A stretch of 64,000 nt of DNA, taken from the NCBI RefSeq assembly GCF_032854445.1, contig NC_088306.1, forward strand, positions 5,144,373-5,208,372, written 5' to 3'. The translations under genes were made by a program, and so were the position numbers. Below are positions 1 through 12,021 of this stretch, one piece after another (the first letter of the stretch is position 1; each line of letters opens with the position of its first letter). Below the pieces are notes generated by a model. It saw nothing but the letters and a program-made list of their open reading frames with translations. It had not been told where the DNA came from and ran no database searches. This DNA comes from Liolophura sinensis (taxonomy: Eukaryota; Mollusca; Polyplacophora; Chitonida; Chitonidae).

Positions 1-179
1 GACTGGTAAAGGTCATCTATTTTGTTGATCATAATATCATAGGCTTCGTTTGCGTCTGTTGATTGAAATATCTCCTCCCAATCAATACCAATGGATCCGG
101 TTCTAAAATTTGCTTCATTAATCTCTGATAGTTTTATTATTTTTATGTACTCCACGTTTTTTGATGTGTGGTCTTCAGC

Positions 180-674
180 ACATGATAATTTTTTGATGTA
201 GATTATAGGTTGATGATCTGTTATGTGGGTTAGTAAGATACCAGATGTTACGGTTGAGGCCATGTGATAAGTGAAAAATTATTGTCTATCAGAGTTGCCG
301 TGCTTGTAGTTATTCTTGTTGGTTTGGTGATCAATGGGAATAAATAGCCTGATTTAAAGGATTTCTAAGAAGTCTTTTGAGAGAAAGTGTTGATGAGATT
401 TGAACAGATCTATGTTGAAATCACCAAAAATTGCACAAAACTTTCTCTCTGATTTTATTTTATTTAATAAAGCATTAAGCTTACTGTTAAAGAAGGGAAG
501 ATCTTTCCCTGGAGGTCTATAAAATAACCCAATAAGATGTTTTTCGTTATTTATTTCTATTTCCAAAAATAGACATTCGTATTTTCCGTTTTCATCAACT
601 TTCGAAAGGTCATCTCTAACGAAACATTCATTTATACTGCTATGGACAAAATTCAAAATTAATGACATCTTCAT
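180..674 (-). pseudogene. LINE endonuclease domain remnant (left copy)
   Basis: The open frame from 674 to 354 encodes an endonuclease/exonuclease/phosphatase-like segment with the motifs LIGLFYRPPG and FGDFNIDLF, typical of non-LTR retrotransposon endonucleases. A frameshift near 350-354, relative to the intact frame at 27905-28393, truncates it to 106 residues. The domain's N-terminal motifs are not visible upstream. It is an inactive remnant. Confidence 0.8.
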
Positions 675-1756
675 TAGTTAAGCACTTCCATTGTTCCATT
701 GTTTTCAAGTTTGGACATAGCAAACTCAACAGTATACGATTTGGAGTTCATCACTGGAGCATCAGAGTATTCATTGCAAAGTTTAACAGGATTAAGAAAG
801 AGAATGCATGTGTTTGAACAGGTATCATGACAAGCTTAGAAATTTATGTTATCTACAGCATTTATACACCTATCAAGTTCCATTGTTCATATTTAGGTCT
901 AGACATACCCAACAGTATACTGCATGGAGTTCAACTTTAGAACATCAGAATATCTTTGCCGGGTTTAGCAGAAATTAAGTATGGAATATACATGCACTTG
1001 AACAGACAACATGACCAAATTAGAAATTAATGACATCTTCTGCACTTATACACGTATAAAGTTCATTTGTTCAGAATTAAGTCTAAACATATCCAAACAA
1101 AACAGTATACTATATGAAGCTCAGCATCAGAGCATCAGAGCATCATTGTTACGTTTAGCAGGAGTTGAGTATGGGGAATATATATGTGTTTGAACCGGTA
1201 TCATGACAAAGAGATATTAAGCACGACAATATAATTTGTAATTGTGTTTTTAATGTTAAAAAAATAAATGAAAATAATATGCCATATACCAGAAGATATC
1301 TGAAAAAAAAAAACAATTTGTTTAGACAAGGTAGGGGACACAAACTGGAACAACGGTAAGAAAGTTATCTCCCATTGTATATTCCACTAACATATTTGAG
1401 AAAGATGTAAGTCTAGTTGAAGATGATTTTTTCCATTCGTTTCTATTTCAATAGATATATTTCAATATATGAGGCATTATCAGTTTGTTCTCCTTGTGTA
1501 AAAACATGGTAAAATCATGAGTTTCAAAAGAAAAGAACAAAAAACCCCGAAAACAAACAAAAAACAGAGGTAGGTGCATACAGCACAAAAGTGCACAAAC
1601 TTGGGTTGGTTATCATATTGTTTGGAAAGCATATGATATTGATCCTGTACATATATTAGGCTGATAGAGTTTGTCAGATATCTGATCTTATTAAACACAC
1701 AAAATCAGTTTTATGAGAAGAGATGCATCAAACACATAGGTTAATGCCTGCTACTC

Positions 1757-2134
1757 GTGGAAAACTTTCCAGGGCCCACTCCATTACCTGGTCTTGTCTC
1801 CAACAACGCCTTTGTATCTACTACTCTAATTCTGGTTTGTTTGCCCTCAGAAGATCCCAAACCATATGCCAAGTTGGCGAGCCTCCCTCTCTCAAGTTTA
1901 AGGTCTGGTGGCAAGTCAGTTCTGATGCTAATTACAGTCGTGGCCCTTAGAATGTTGTTGGGGAGTATCGGGTGTGTGATTTAGAACATGGGTAGACCGT
2001 GGGAGTCGATAGACATTCACAACAGGTAAATCTCTGACCCATTCATCACCGAGCTTCATCTCCTCAGACGGGAACGATCGTATAACAGAATCAGTATTTT
2101 CATTCTCACCAGACTTGGTTGTCCTTACAGTCAT
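1757..2134 (-). pseudogene. LINE ORF1-like remnant (left copy)
   Basis: The first frame (2134-1928) contains GENENTDSVIR and DLPVVNVYRLPR, the pattern of RRM-type ORF1 proteins of non-LTR elements. After a shift, the 3' frame continues with RGRLANLAYGLRSSEG and KQTRIRVVDTKALLETRPG, a common C-terminal ORF1 pattern. At least one frameshift separates the parts. The partner copy is at 29480-29974. Confidence 0.6.
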
Positions 2135-2319
2135 GAATTTATAGCCGTAGGATGTTTTTCTATAGCTCAGTGATATAGTTACTGAGCTTGTTTTCAGTAT
2201 TTTGTAAAGTCTTTTCAGTTGAATCAGTTTTGGGGGATGTGAAGCGCAACGATTTTTCCATGTCTACAATGTTGAGCTCAGCTTGAAAAACTAGTTCAGC
2301 AATCACATGCATGTCGATA

Positions 2320-5300
2320 TATACAACTTACGTGAGAGAAATAATTTAATGTAATTAATTTGCCCGACCACTCACAAAAGTCTCGTTGTGGATGGAGAAT
2401 TCCAGCTCAGACAGTACACAATCCTGGTGTACAAACATAACCGAGCTTTGTCAACAACAAAGAGACACGACCCAAGGAGCTTTTTGATTAGGTCTAATTC
2501 AGATCTGATAAAAAAAAACGCTGAAATAGACACTATTCACTTCCAGGGCGAAACCATTGCCCACTTTGCTTATTTGCGAGTACTCGGGCACAAGTTCCCT
2601 TTGAATCAAGTCAGTTAACATCGATATCTGACGATTGCCAAATTTAAACACTACGATTAAGTTCGCACTCTCAAGCCGTTCTTCGCTATATTCAATCGTG
2701 CATGCATTAACAACATTTATGCTTGTGTACTTAAGGTATGCGGCGTGATTTGGGGGATTTATGTGGCACTGGGCGTTGCTTTGCTGTGATTACCTGACGG
2801 GGCATTTCTCTTGTCCGAGATTGTTCCGACGTTAGATTTGACGAAATTTCGTTTCAGAGCGCGCTCAGTCCAAAAACTGATGCGGTTAGGCTAACAGCCA
2901 GTTTCAAATATGTCGAGGCTGTGAGTGTAACCACTCGCTTTCCGCATCTCCATGGAATCCCGGGCTCATGTGGCCTAGTAAATAACTGATTAGCGTTCTT
3001 CTTACGATGAAACGACAGGCGAAAACATCCAGAAAGTAAGCGCCTGCACACTTAATGCTCTTAAGATGTATTTGAAGAGAATGTTTTGTTGAAGTCCAAC
3101 GGGGGTAACTGCGTCAAGATTTTAAATGTATCTCGCTCTGACGTTGGATTGTGGCCATCCTTGGCCGAGCAAAATTTTTGTTAAACCTATCGTCCGGGCA
3201 ACTGATGTTAGTGTGTGCATACTTTAAACTTAAAGGGCAAATTTTGCCACAATCGTCGTCACCCACTGACATGGCATATACATAAGCTCTTTAAACGGAG
3301 AGCGCTCTCACGTTGGCTTTGACCGAACAAAATTTTTGCTAAACCAGACATCAAAGCAACAGACTGGGATTTCCCGAGCGTCTTGGAATCACTCTGATTA
3401 ACCACGCAGGGGATGGGGCCCGAGGGGTGGGTGGGTGGGTGTGGGGGTGGGGGGCTCCTCAGAAAAGCTTCAGACTTAACAAGAAAAACTTCAGAGCAAT
3501 CTCATCAAAGACTGAAATCGACTTTGCCGATATCAGTCAACGACGAACAAGGCACCTTTATACACAGTTCCGGTTTGCTTTGCTCAGACAGAAGATGCTC
3601 TCTCATCCTCTCCGTAGATCGGCTAATGATTTCACCAAATCTTAAAACTATATGATGTCCGTGTCTGACCGCCTTTCATCTCGCGATTCTTTACCAGTAT
3701 TTTTTGTTGTGTTCACCAATGGCGAACTTATAACTACGTCGAATCTGTTCTTAATCTTCAAAGCTTTCTAGCTTTTACGCAGAATTTCACAGAAATGCTG
3801 GCTCTTGGAGATAGCTATGCCATGGCCATCATTAACATACCTAATTTTGTGGGAACGAACGTAATAGGCTTTTTAGGGCACCTCTCTCCATTCTGATTGC
3901 CAACAGACACCGACACAAAAGTTCGGGGGGGGGGGGGGGAACCCAGGATTGGTTGGTTTTCAGAAGCTAATGAGATTTTTTAATTTATTGGAATATTTGT
4001 CCTATAGTTAACAGAGAAATCTGCTACAACATCAGAATGCATTGTAGCTTAACTTAACCAATAGACATTCTGTTATTTTTAAAAGGTAACTTTTTGAGAG
4101 TTCTTCTTCAGTATTCCGCTGTATGGGACAATGGCGACAACCGGTTGTTAGCTAGATAAGCGTTAGTAATCAAAACAACGCCACACTTTCCATCAACACG
4201 ACACCGCACTTGACATAAATACGACACCGCCATCAAGACGACAGCACACTTGCCACCAACACGAGAGCACACCCGACACCTCTCCCTCGTAACCCGGACA
4301 CCACGCTCATCACGATTCCTCATATAGCCATGCATTTATAATATCAATGTAATACTGGCTTTGCTTTTTCCCGACGCTTAGGCCTTTACATGCTCCTTCT
4401 CAGTTCAACTTTATGTGCTTCACCTGCACATTGATTACTTTCTTTTTGCAGAAGGCTAGATAGTTTTAGATGCAAACCCAGTGTGGAAAAATTCAATCGG
4501 ATTTCTATTTGTTTCTGCTCATCGTCTTGCTGTAAACGTTAATCAAATAGATATTTCCCCTATCAAATCGACAGCGTTCCGCTCGTAAATCTCTTCATTT
4601 ATGACAGAAGCATCTCCGAAATAGCATTTTAAAAAAAGGCGTTTCCTTGGTTAATCCCACAGGTCTTATCAAATTCTGCAAAAAGCTATTTCCTGGTATG
4701 GAAACTCGACAGATGTCGAACTGAATTCAAGTTTCATTTGATTTCTTTCCATTTTCTTAAATCTCTTCGCAGCGACTAAAATCCCCACAGAGTATTATAA
4801 CGGATTGGTTCCTCTCTCAGTATTGATAAACCAACATATAAATATCAGACATGTTTGCATCCTTAATACTTTTGCTTTTAGTCGTTTTTACAGTCTGAGA
4901 TGTCATATCTTACACTAGGATGTTACACTTGAATTTTGATCGATGCTGTATATGTGATTCGTGTGAATGCAGTGGATGTTATCTACTTTGCAAGAACTCC
5001 TCTTTGCCATCTACAAGACTTTCTGACAGGGAAAGGTACCCTGCTTTTTTGAGGAAGTCAACACAAAATCTCAAACCGGCAACATTTCAGCGATATATAC
5101 AACTCGCGTGAGAGAAATAATTTAAATTAATTAATTTTCCCAGCCTCTCACAAACTCTCGCCGTGGTCGGAGATTTCCAGCTCAGACAGTAAACAGTCCT
5201 GTTGTACAAACGTAACCGAACTTTGTCAACAACAAAGGGACATGAGACAGACACTTTCTGATTAGGCCTACTTCAGATGTAATAACAAGAACTTTCTTAA

Positions 5301-6633
5301 CCAGTTTTACAAAGGCTGATATAGACATCATTCACTTCGAGGGCGAAACCTTGCTCACTTTGTCTATTTGCTTTTACTCAGGCACAAGTTCCCGTTGAGT
5401 CAAGTCAGTCGACATCGATATCTGACGATCGCCAAATTTAAACACACCGATCGAGTTCACGCTCTCAATGTCTTTAATCTCGAATGGCCTTTTGATTCTA
5501 TTTGTTCGCCTCGTAGATCAGTTCACAACAGATGCTTTTTGTTTATTTCGACGCCTACTAGACATGGTTTTACCGGAAATGGAATTAAGACGGATTTTTT
5601 AGTTCTTCTTTATGTTTCATCATGTGGGCTACAAGAAGGCTTTTGCTGGCGTACTTCAGGTATGCGATGTGATTTTGGGTATTTATCTGGAACTAGCCGT
5701 TGCTTTGTTGTGATTACCTGACCGGGCAATTCTATATTCCGAGATTGTTCTAACGTTACGTTTGGCGAAATTTTGTTCGGCCACGGATGGCCCTAAACCA
5801 ACATGAGACAGAGTTGTATTTAAAAATGTGATATGGTTAGACGATATTTCTTTCTCAACTATGCTGAGGCTGTTAGTACAGCGGGTGACATTTCACCCAG
5901 AAATCTCCGGCCAAGGTGGCCTAAGGAATAGCTGATCGACGCTGTGCTTGCTATAAATCTACAGACTTTGGAGACATATTTGCAGGGAAAGTTTTGTTGG
6001 AGACTAACAGGGCAACTGCGTCAAGATTTTAAATGTATCTCGCTCTGACGTTGGATTGTGGCCATCCTTGGCATAAGAAATTTTTTGTTAAACCTAACGT
6101 TAGGGCAACTGACGTTAGTGCCTGCATACTTAAGGCTATGGAGACGTACATAATTAAAGGGTAAGTTTTGTCACAATCGTCAAGACACACTGCCATGGCG
6201 TCTACATAAGCTCTTTAAACAGAGAGTGCTCTTACGGTGGTTTTGGGTCATCCTTGATCGAACGACAGGTTTGCTCCGCCTAACATCAGAGCAACAAACT
6301 GGGATTCCCCGGGCACCCTGACTCTACTCAGATTAACCACCCAAGGGACGGGACCTGGGGAGGGCTCCTAAGACGATCTTTAGACTAAGAAGAGCAACCT
6401 CAGAGCAATGCCATCAAAGACTGAAATCGACTTTTCGGATATCAGTCAACGACGAAGAAGGCACATTTATAGACACTTCCGGTTTGCTTTGCTTAGACAG
6501 GAGATGCTTTTTCAGCCTTTCTCTAAATCGTTTATTGATTTCACCAAGTCTCAACACGATATGATCTCCGTGTCTGGCCGTGTTTATCTCGCGATTCTTT
6601 ACCATTCGTCAGTATTTCTTGTTGCCATCAGTA
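2320..6633. repeat. macro-repeat units (left copy of U2 and U3)
   Basis: This is non-coding repeat sequence. Landmarks such as GTGAGAGAAATAATTTA recur at about 2331 and 5103, a spacing near 2.77 kb. CTCGCTCTGACGTTGGATTG recurs near 3130 and 6039, and CCTGCACATTGATTAC appears near 4425. The open frames here are short, uncorrelated and unlike any family I know. A pure G run lies near 3925-3940. Confidence 0.85.
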
Positions 6634-6833
6634 NNNNNNNNNNNNNNNNNNNNNNNNNNNNNNNNNNNNNNNNNNNNNNNNNNNNNNNNNNNNNNNNNNN
6701 NNNNNNNNNNNNNNNNNNNNNNNNNNNNNNNNNNNNNNNNNNNNNNNNNNNNNNNNNNNNNNNNNNNNNNNNNNNNNNNNNNNNNNNNNNNNNNNNNNNN
6801 NNNNNNNNNNNNNNNNNNNNNNNNNNNNNNNNN
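6634..6833. other. assembly gap of 200 N
   Basis: Exactly 200 undetermined bases. The left side ends inside the macro-repeat and the right side begins inside the 121-bp exon-derived array. The next DH exon of the PIX gene should lie on the low-coordinate side of the array and is not present left of the gap. Confidence 0.99.
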
Positions 6834-7855
6834 AGGTAAGGTGCATGTCCTGTGTACCATCTACCTATACCACTGTGTGAACACTTACCATTTCCTCTGG
6901 AGCACAGCCACGCACCTGGGGTGGATAGCACAGTATTCCTCATACAGCTCTATAAGGTGAGGTGCATGTCCTGTGCACCGTCTACCTACACCACTGTGTG
7001 AACACTTACCATTTCCTCTGGAGCACAGCCATGGCCCTGGGATGGTTAGCACAGTATTCCTCATACAGCTCTATAAGGTGAGGTGCATGTCCTGTGTACC
7101 GTCTACTTACACCACTGTGTGAACACTTACCAATTCCTCTGGAGCACAGCCACAGCCCTGGGATGGTTAGCACAGTATTCCTCATACAGCTCTTTAAGGT
7201 GTGGTGCATGTCCTGTCTACCGTCTACCTACACCACTGTGTGAACACTTACCATTTCCTCTGGAGCACAGCCACGGCCCTGGGGTGGATAGCACAGTATT
7301 CCTCATACAACTCTTAAAGGTGAGGTGCATGTCCTGTGTACCCTCTACCTTTATCACCATGTGAACACTTACCATTTCCTCTAGAGCACAGCCACGGCCC
7401 TGGGGTGGATAGCACAGTATTCCTCATACAGCTCTATAGGGTGAGGTACATGTCCTGTGTACCCTCTACCTACATCACCATGTGAACACTTACCATTTCC
7501 TCTGGAGCACAGCCACGGCCCTGGGGTGGTTAGCACAGTATCCTCATACAGCTCTATAAGGTGAGGTGCATGTCCTGTGTACCCTCTACCTACATCACTG
7601 TGTGAACACTTACCATTTCCTCTGGAGCACAGCCACGACCATGGGGTGGTTAGCACAGTATTCCTCATACAGCTCTATAAGGTGAGGTGCATGTCCTGTG
7701 TACCCTCTACCTACACCACTGTGTGAACACTTACCATTTCCTCTGGAGCACAGCCACGGCCCTGGGGTGGATAGCACAGTATTCCTCATACAGCTCTATA
7801 AGGCGAGAGGCATGTGCTGTGTACCATCTACCTACATCACCATGTGAACACTTAC
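6834..7855 (-). repeat. 121-bp tandem array made of duplicated PIX exon 3' ends
   Basis: The unit is about 121 bp. The donor-bearing motif falls at 6884, 7005, 7126, 7247, 7368, 7489, 7609, 7730 and 7851 (plus-strand start of CTTAC), so there are nine donors including the authentic exon's. On the minus strand each unit is about 82 bp of DH-domain exon (reading HAPHLIELYEEYCANHPRA or close variants, then VAVLQRKW), followed by GTAAGT and about 39 bp of intron ending in ACAG. One copy has a TAG (near 7381) and one has a 1-bp deletion (near 7541), so the copies are not under coding constraint. Inclusion of one unit would shift the frame. Copy number is unknown because the array runs into the gap. 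Confidence 0.93.
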
Positions 7856-7978
7856 CATTTCCTCTGGAGCACAGCCACAGCCCTGGGGTGGTTAGCACAG
7901 TATTCCTCATACAGCTCTTTAAGGCGTGGTGCGTGTCTCATGAACACCTCCCCCACTCGTCGCTGATGATGAGGGGAC
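7856..7978 (-). CDS. ARHGEF7: PIX-family RhoGEF, coding exon 6 (DH domain)
   Basis: This 123-bp exon completes a Gly codon from the previous exon, then reads SPHHQRRVGEVFMRHAPRLK and ELYEEYCANHPRAVAVLQRK. It corresponds to the beta-PIX DH stretch containing QQRVGG, MPQMK and YCANHPSAV. The acceptor is TTTCTGTCAG and the donor is TG|GTAAGT, leaving phase 2. It is the last PIX exon visible. The remaining DH, PH, GIT-binding and coiled-coil exons are missing, probably in or beyond the gap. Its 3' half seeded the adjacent 121-bp array. Confidence 0.92.
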
Positions 7979-8074
7979 CTGACAGAAATAGTTGATAAAG
8001 CAGCAAAATGTCAGAGTGTTGTACCACTTTTGTAGGGAAATGGAGAAAAACTTGCATTCATTGATTTCTACATT

Positions 8075-8110
<36 letters not shown>

Positions 8111-8533
8111 TTTTCCAAACTTCACAATGAATCAAACAAACCAAATGTGTCAAGTACATGTATCCTATTGCTTTCCAACTTTATCCAAAGTCTTGCCTTA
8201 TTTTGTGTTGAAATGTCACGTAATAAATGAAAAGGTCTGTTAAATTTTAAGACCTAGTCTTTTCTTTCGATGATTACACGGATCACACTCATGGATTTGT
8301 TCATTTCGTCAGGTTTTGGTACAGAGGACAATCCAGTTTAAGACAAGAGAATTAATAATGTCGTCATGTCAACCATGACATTTTTTTTTATAAACAATTC
8401 ATCACGGCATCAGTTTTCTTTTCCCTCTGTCACACAAAGCAACCATGGCACTTCCCTAACATTAGTTACTGCCATCTCACTCCAGGGCTACACGCTTTAG
8501 GGCAATGAGCCTCCGTTCTTGGGTGAAACTTAC
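7979..8533. other. PIX intron 5
   Basis: Intron between coding exons 5 and 6. It contains a (TA)n microsatellite at about 8079-8108 and otherwise AT-rich unique sequence. I see no coding potential. Confidence 0.8.
8079..8108. repeat. (TA)n microsatellite
   Basis: About 15 uninterrupted TA dinucleotides within the PIX intron. Confidence 0.97.
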
Positions 8534-8629
8534 CCGTGGCATTCCTTCAAAGACATCAGGAAGCTTCCTTGGAAAGTCACTATGTCTTCCAAATTTCCGA
8601 CCAGCTGATTAAACTCAGATGGATCAAGT
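8534..8629 (-). CDS. ARHGEF7: PIX-family RhoGEF, coding exon 5 (DH domain)
   Basis: This 96-bp exon has acceptor TTTCTGCAG and donor GG|GTAAGT. One base finishes the Val codon from exon 4. It then reads LDPSEFNQLVGNLEDIV and TFQGSFLMSLKECHG. This matches the DH segment that in vertebrate PIX contains the MGNLEEI and SLEEC motifs. Phases in (2) and out (2) agree with both neighbours. Confidence 0.93.
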
Positions 8630-9045
8630 CTGCAGAAAGAAATCAGAGGTTGGGTTATTTACATGTTTGATTGCAGCTTTCACAACAGTCCACTCAGAGG
8701 TATGTTTCACTCATTACATTATGTGATGGCCTTAAGATTCCACGGGAAGGTGAAACTGGGTAGAGCCGTGGAGCAAATCACCGACCTTCATCAACCTCTT
8801 GACCATAGATAACATACATTCAAACCATGTGGAATCAATAACAAAAGAATTTTATGATCTCCCTGGAGTTTGCCTTTCAGAACGGGCACTGGACACAGCG
8901 AACATCGCATAAATAGAGATTACAGTATTACTGTGAGTGCATCTCGTCTATAGGCTAGGTGGTCTTCCCTTCAAAATAAATAAAATACAAACTTCCATCA
9001 GCCAATCATGAACATGTACATTGTTACTACACATAGTTCTAATGG

Positions 9046-9140
9046 ATGGATTTATTTATTTATTTCACTGGTGTTTTACGCCGTACTCAAGAATATTTCT
9101 CTTATACAACGGCAGCCAGCATCACGGTGGGAGTAAACCG
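9046..9140 (-). mobile_element. SINE-A 3' fragment
   Basis: TTTATTTATTTATTTCACTG followed by GTGTTTTACGCCGTACTCAA and the AATATTTC block. This is the 3' end of the tRNA-derived SINE family seen complete at 13997-14268, in reverse orientation and 5' truncated. Confidence 0.85.
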
Positions 9141-9789
9141 CTCTGCTGTATTGGAACATCACTATGCAACAGTTTTAGGCTGTACTAGAATTTAGAGGTA
9201 GCCACATGATGAGTTCCCAGAAGCAGAAATTTGCTTAAAACTTTGCTTGTAAAGCAAGGTGATCAAGGTGAAAAAATCTGGTATCTGAAAAGGTCTAACA
9301 GGCAAAATATACCAGCGGAAAAGGCAGAGGCACAAGATTACATTAATCACACCAGGCCTCGGCATCACAAAGCTATCTCAGACTTCAAAACTTAAAAAAA
9401 GTTATTTCTGATGTACCCAAGTCAAAATATTGCTTGACAACAAAAATTCTGGGTAAGTTATTGTACAATAAATTTCAGCTAAAACAACGGTAAGGAACAT
9501 ACCAAATTTAATGATTTAAATTTCCTTTCAAGTCTAAGATTGTTTGGTGACCCCGAGGCCAGGTCCTTGTTATTGTACAGAAAACTGTCAGGCTATCGTA
9601 AAAATATAACTGTGTGGGAAAACCAAACCTCCAAAAAACAGTGCCCTAGTTTTAAGTTTTTATTGAGATTTCTCTTGTTTTTTTGTTTGTTTCTTCTTTC
9701 TGACAATGTTTAATAATTTCTTTAAAAACCTAATCTCTTTCATTATACAACAAAAAAAAAGGGGGGAGAATTCCCATCTGATCAACCTT

Positions 9790-9992
9790 ATTTATTTATT
9801 TGCATGTATTTGATTCATGTTTTACACCGTACTCAAGAATATTTCACTAATACGAACACGGCCAACATTATGGTGGGAGGAAACCGAACAGAGCCCAGAG
9901 GGAACGAAACCCACGACCGTCACATTGCTGGCAGAAGTTCCCATGTACTGCTGGACAGGAAGTCAGCATGAGTTGGACTTGAACTCACAGGG
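9790..9992 (-). mobile_element. SINE-A, diverged, nearly full body
   Basis: Reverse-oriented copy with the conserved tail (TTTTACACCGTACTCAAGAA), the GGTGGGAGGAAACC block and the GTTGGACTTGAACTCACAG block covering the tRNA-like B box. The extreme tRNA-like head is missing. Confidence 0.85.
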
Positions 9993-10228
9993 ACCTTATT
10001 TTCTTTGGGCATGTTCAAGTTATGCTCAGAAAAAGATTATGAAGGATGGTCTTAGGGAACATGTGAAAAAATACACTGCATTAGACAGAAGATGTCCTCT
10101 ATCCGCTACCAAAATATCATACCTAAACATTTGTCAACGCCATGCTGGTAAAGTCATATATATGTAGAGAAGTTTTCAAACCTACTGGATAGCCTTGGAT
10201 ATAATATTACATCGGTCTTCATACTTAC

Positions 10229-10323
10229 ACTCCAGAGGCTTTGATTGGCCGTATATATTTTTGTAACAAAGTTTTCATTTCGTTGACATGAGTTCCTTCT
10301 GTCTCTATCACACTTTGTAAAAC
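10229..10323 (-). CDS. ARHGEF7: PIX-family RhoGEF, coding exon 4 (DH domain start)
   Basis: This 95-bp exon reads VLQSVIETEGTHVNEMK then TLLQKYIRPIKASG. It aligns with the first DH helix of beta-PIX (VLQNILETENEYSKELQ then YLRPLQTS), including the conserved E-x-x-Y/H and YxRPL/I positions. The acceptor is CCAG|GTTTTAC and the donor is GT|GTAAGT. It enters in phase 0 and leaves in phase 2. The DH domain catalyses nucleotide exchange on Rac1/Cdc42-type GTPases in the family. Confidence 0.94.
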
Positions 10324-10602
10324 CTGGAAATAGGAATACAACTATACATGAGCAGGTATTAGACTGACTGATATGAATGGTATGTTTCTGAATATTTCAT
10401 CCACAGGTCTGTGACAACCAGTTACTCTTCTTTGGACAACTCCTTAGATAATTACTGCATAATAATTTTTTCTGTAAGAAAATCTGCTGCACAATTCACA
10501 TATTCAAGAAAGGCAGATTTTTCTCATAAGAAAACATAGGTTCATTTCTGACAGTGCTATTGTATACTGTTTACTTCACTATGCTGTACGTGCACTCGTA
10601 GA

Positions 10603-10665
10603 AGTGAATACGCTGTATTCTTGAGAATGGCATAAAACACCAATCGAACAAATAAATAAATAAAC
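10603..10665 (+). mobile_element. SINE-A tail fragment
   Basis: GTATTCTTGAGAATGGCATA followed by AAACACCAATC and (AAATA)n. This is a short 3' end of the SINE-A family. Confidence 0.7.
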
Positions 10666-12021
10666 TATTCCGTATGTGCAAGCCTGAGACAGCATTTAAT
10701 GTGAATATAAAACTCTTTACAATGCAGTCTAAACCAGCCCGTGTACTGTTAAAATCTATCACTAACTGCTCCCGATATATGCATATATAATTGTCCAATG
10801 AACTAGTTACCTTTAGGGACCATTGAATGCTCCCTGCCTTGCACAATCTAGGTATCTGGAGCATGTCTGTTTAGTGTGTTTACCGGTGTGGGAGAGATAA
10901 TAAGCCACACAGATTCTGTAGAATTCTCAGGCTTTAGAACAACTGCACAGAGAGCCTCTCTTCAGGTATTGTTTATCTTTGGTTTATATTACATTTGACA
11001 CAGTTCAAATATATACTTTTTCGACACGTTTATTGGTTTTCACTCTGCCCTGAACCAGCTGATCCGTTCCATTATCGGTTTAGGTGTGTAATCTGTGTAG
11101 GATCTGGTCCATTAACGGTAGAGGTGTGGAATCTGTGTAGGCTAAAAATGATCCTGTTCTGAACTGTATACAGTCTAATATAGAATCTCTTCAATCGATT
11201 TCAGAATCTGGTCAGTTACTGTTTTAAGCCATTTGAGGTTTTAGATGCGAAAACTCCGGAATGTTCCATTATGGAATTTAGGGTTTTTGAATGTATACAT
11301 TTTATATGTACATGTGTCTAGTTTGTGTGTGTGGCCAATGCCTAAATTATACCTATCAAAGCGAGGGAAAAATCTTGCTCTTTAAATGCGTTGATTTACG
11401 ACTTGGTTTGGTTGATGCTATTTTATGAACAACCATTATACTTATACTGTATGCACACGTCTTGCATCTAAGTGTGAATTAATTAGCATTCTGTGTATTA
11501 CCTGAATTATAAAGTTTGGATGTTAACTCTGCAGCAGTGATAAATGCATTTCAATATTCTCAAGCTTCAATTACTCAGGCAATTTTGCACTAAAATTCTC
11601 TGATTGCTGTGTGATGTAGTATTCTAGGGTGTGATTCTCAGAGTGACAAGTTTGTTCATACTTTTATTGTGTTATATTTACTTCAGAAAAAACGTAAAAG
11701 GTGTTCAATCAACGTGCATGTAGTTGTATTTTAAAGTGAAGATGAGATTTTACAATGTAGCAACTATCTAGTTTTCCCATAATATTTATAATGTTTAAAA
11801 ATAAAGCTTTATTGATCCATGATATATAATTCATTTAATGTGATGTAAATTTGTATACATTCTTTGTGGAATATGCAAATTCCTAAAGTGTCTATTTCTG
11901 TAAAGTTTTCACACCGCTGTCTTTATCTAATGAAGATAATACAGTGTTAAAGAACTCTCTATGACCGAGTTGTGTTATCCGTCGCTCGAATCATAGTGCC
12001 CCCAAACTGACAATTATTTAA

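Larger units (their letters stand above)
1..2320 (-). mobile_element. non-LTR retrotransposon fragment (left copy)
   Basis: This is the 5' portion of the same LINE insertion seen at 25262-30055, cut by the window start. It holds an ORF1 remnant (1757-2134), about three copies of a ~175-188 bp internal repeat (about 653-1200), and an endonuclease remnant from 674 downward. The junction with the macro-repeat near 2320 is in the same place as in the right copy, so the duplication or allelic split came after the insertion. Confidence 0.8.
1..6633. repeat. left copy of a ~6.6-kb duplication (partner 27723-34353)
   Basis: The whole stretch aligns without rearrangement to 27723-34353 and is almost the same length. 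I see only scattered substitutions and small indels, for example about 20 bp missing near 2118 relative to 29845-29865. It carries the 5' part of the decayed LINE (1 to about 2320) and then two macro-repeat units. It ends at the N run, at a point where the partner simply continues. It could be a second haplotype left in the assembly or a genuine segmental duplication. Confidence 0.93.
8630..10228. other. PIX intron 4
   Basis: A 1.6-kb intron with SINE fragments at about 9046-9140 and 9790-9992. The rest is AT-rich and without recognisable exons. Confidence 0.75.

Noticed and set aside
2388-5721. Protein-coding gene in the macro-repeat (several frames of 60-117 codons)
   Set aside because: Frames are not conserved between unit copies, which differ by frame-breaking indels.
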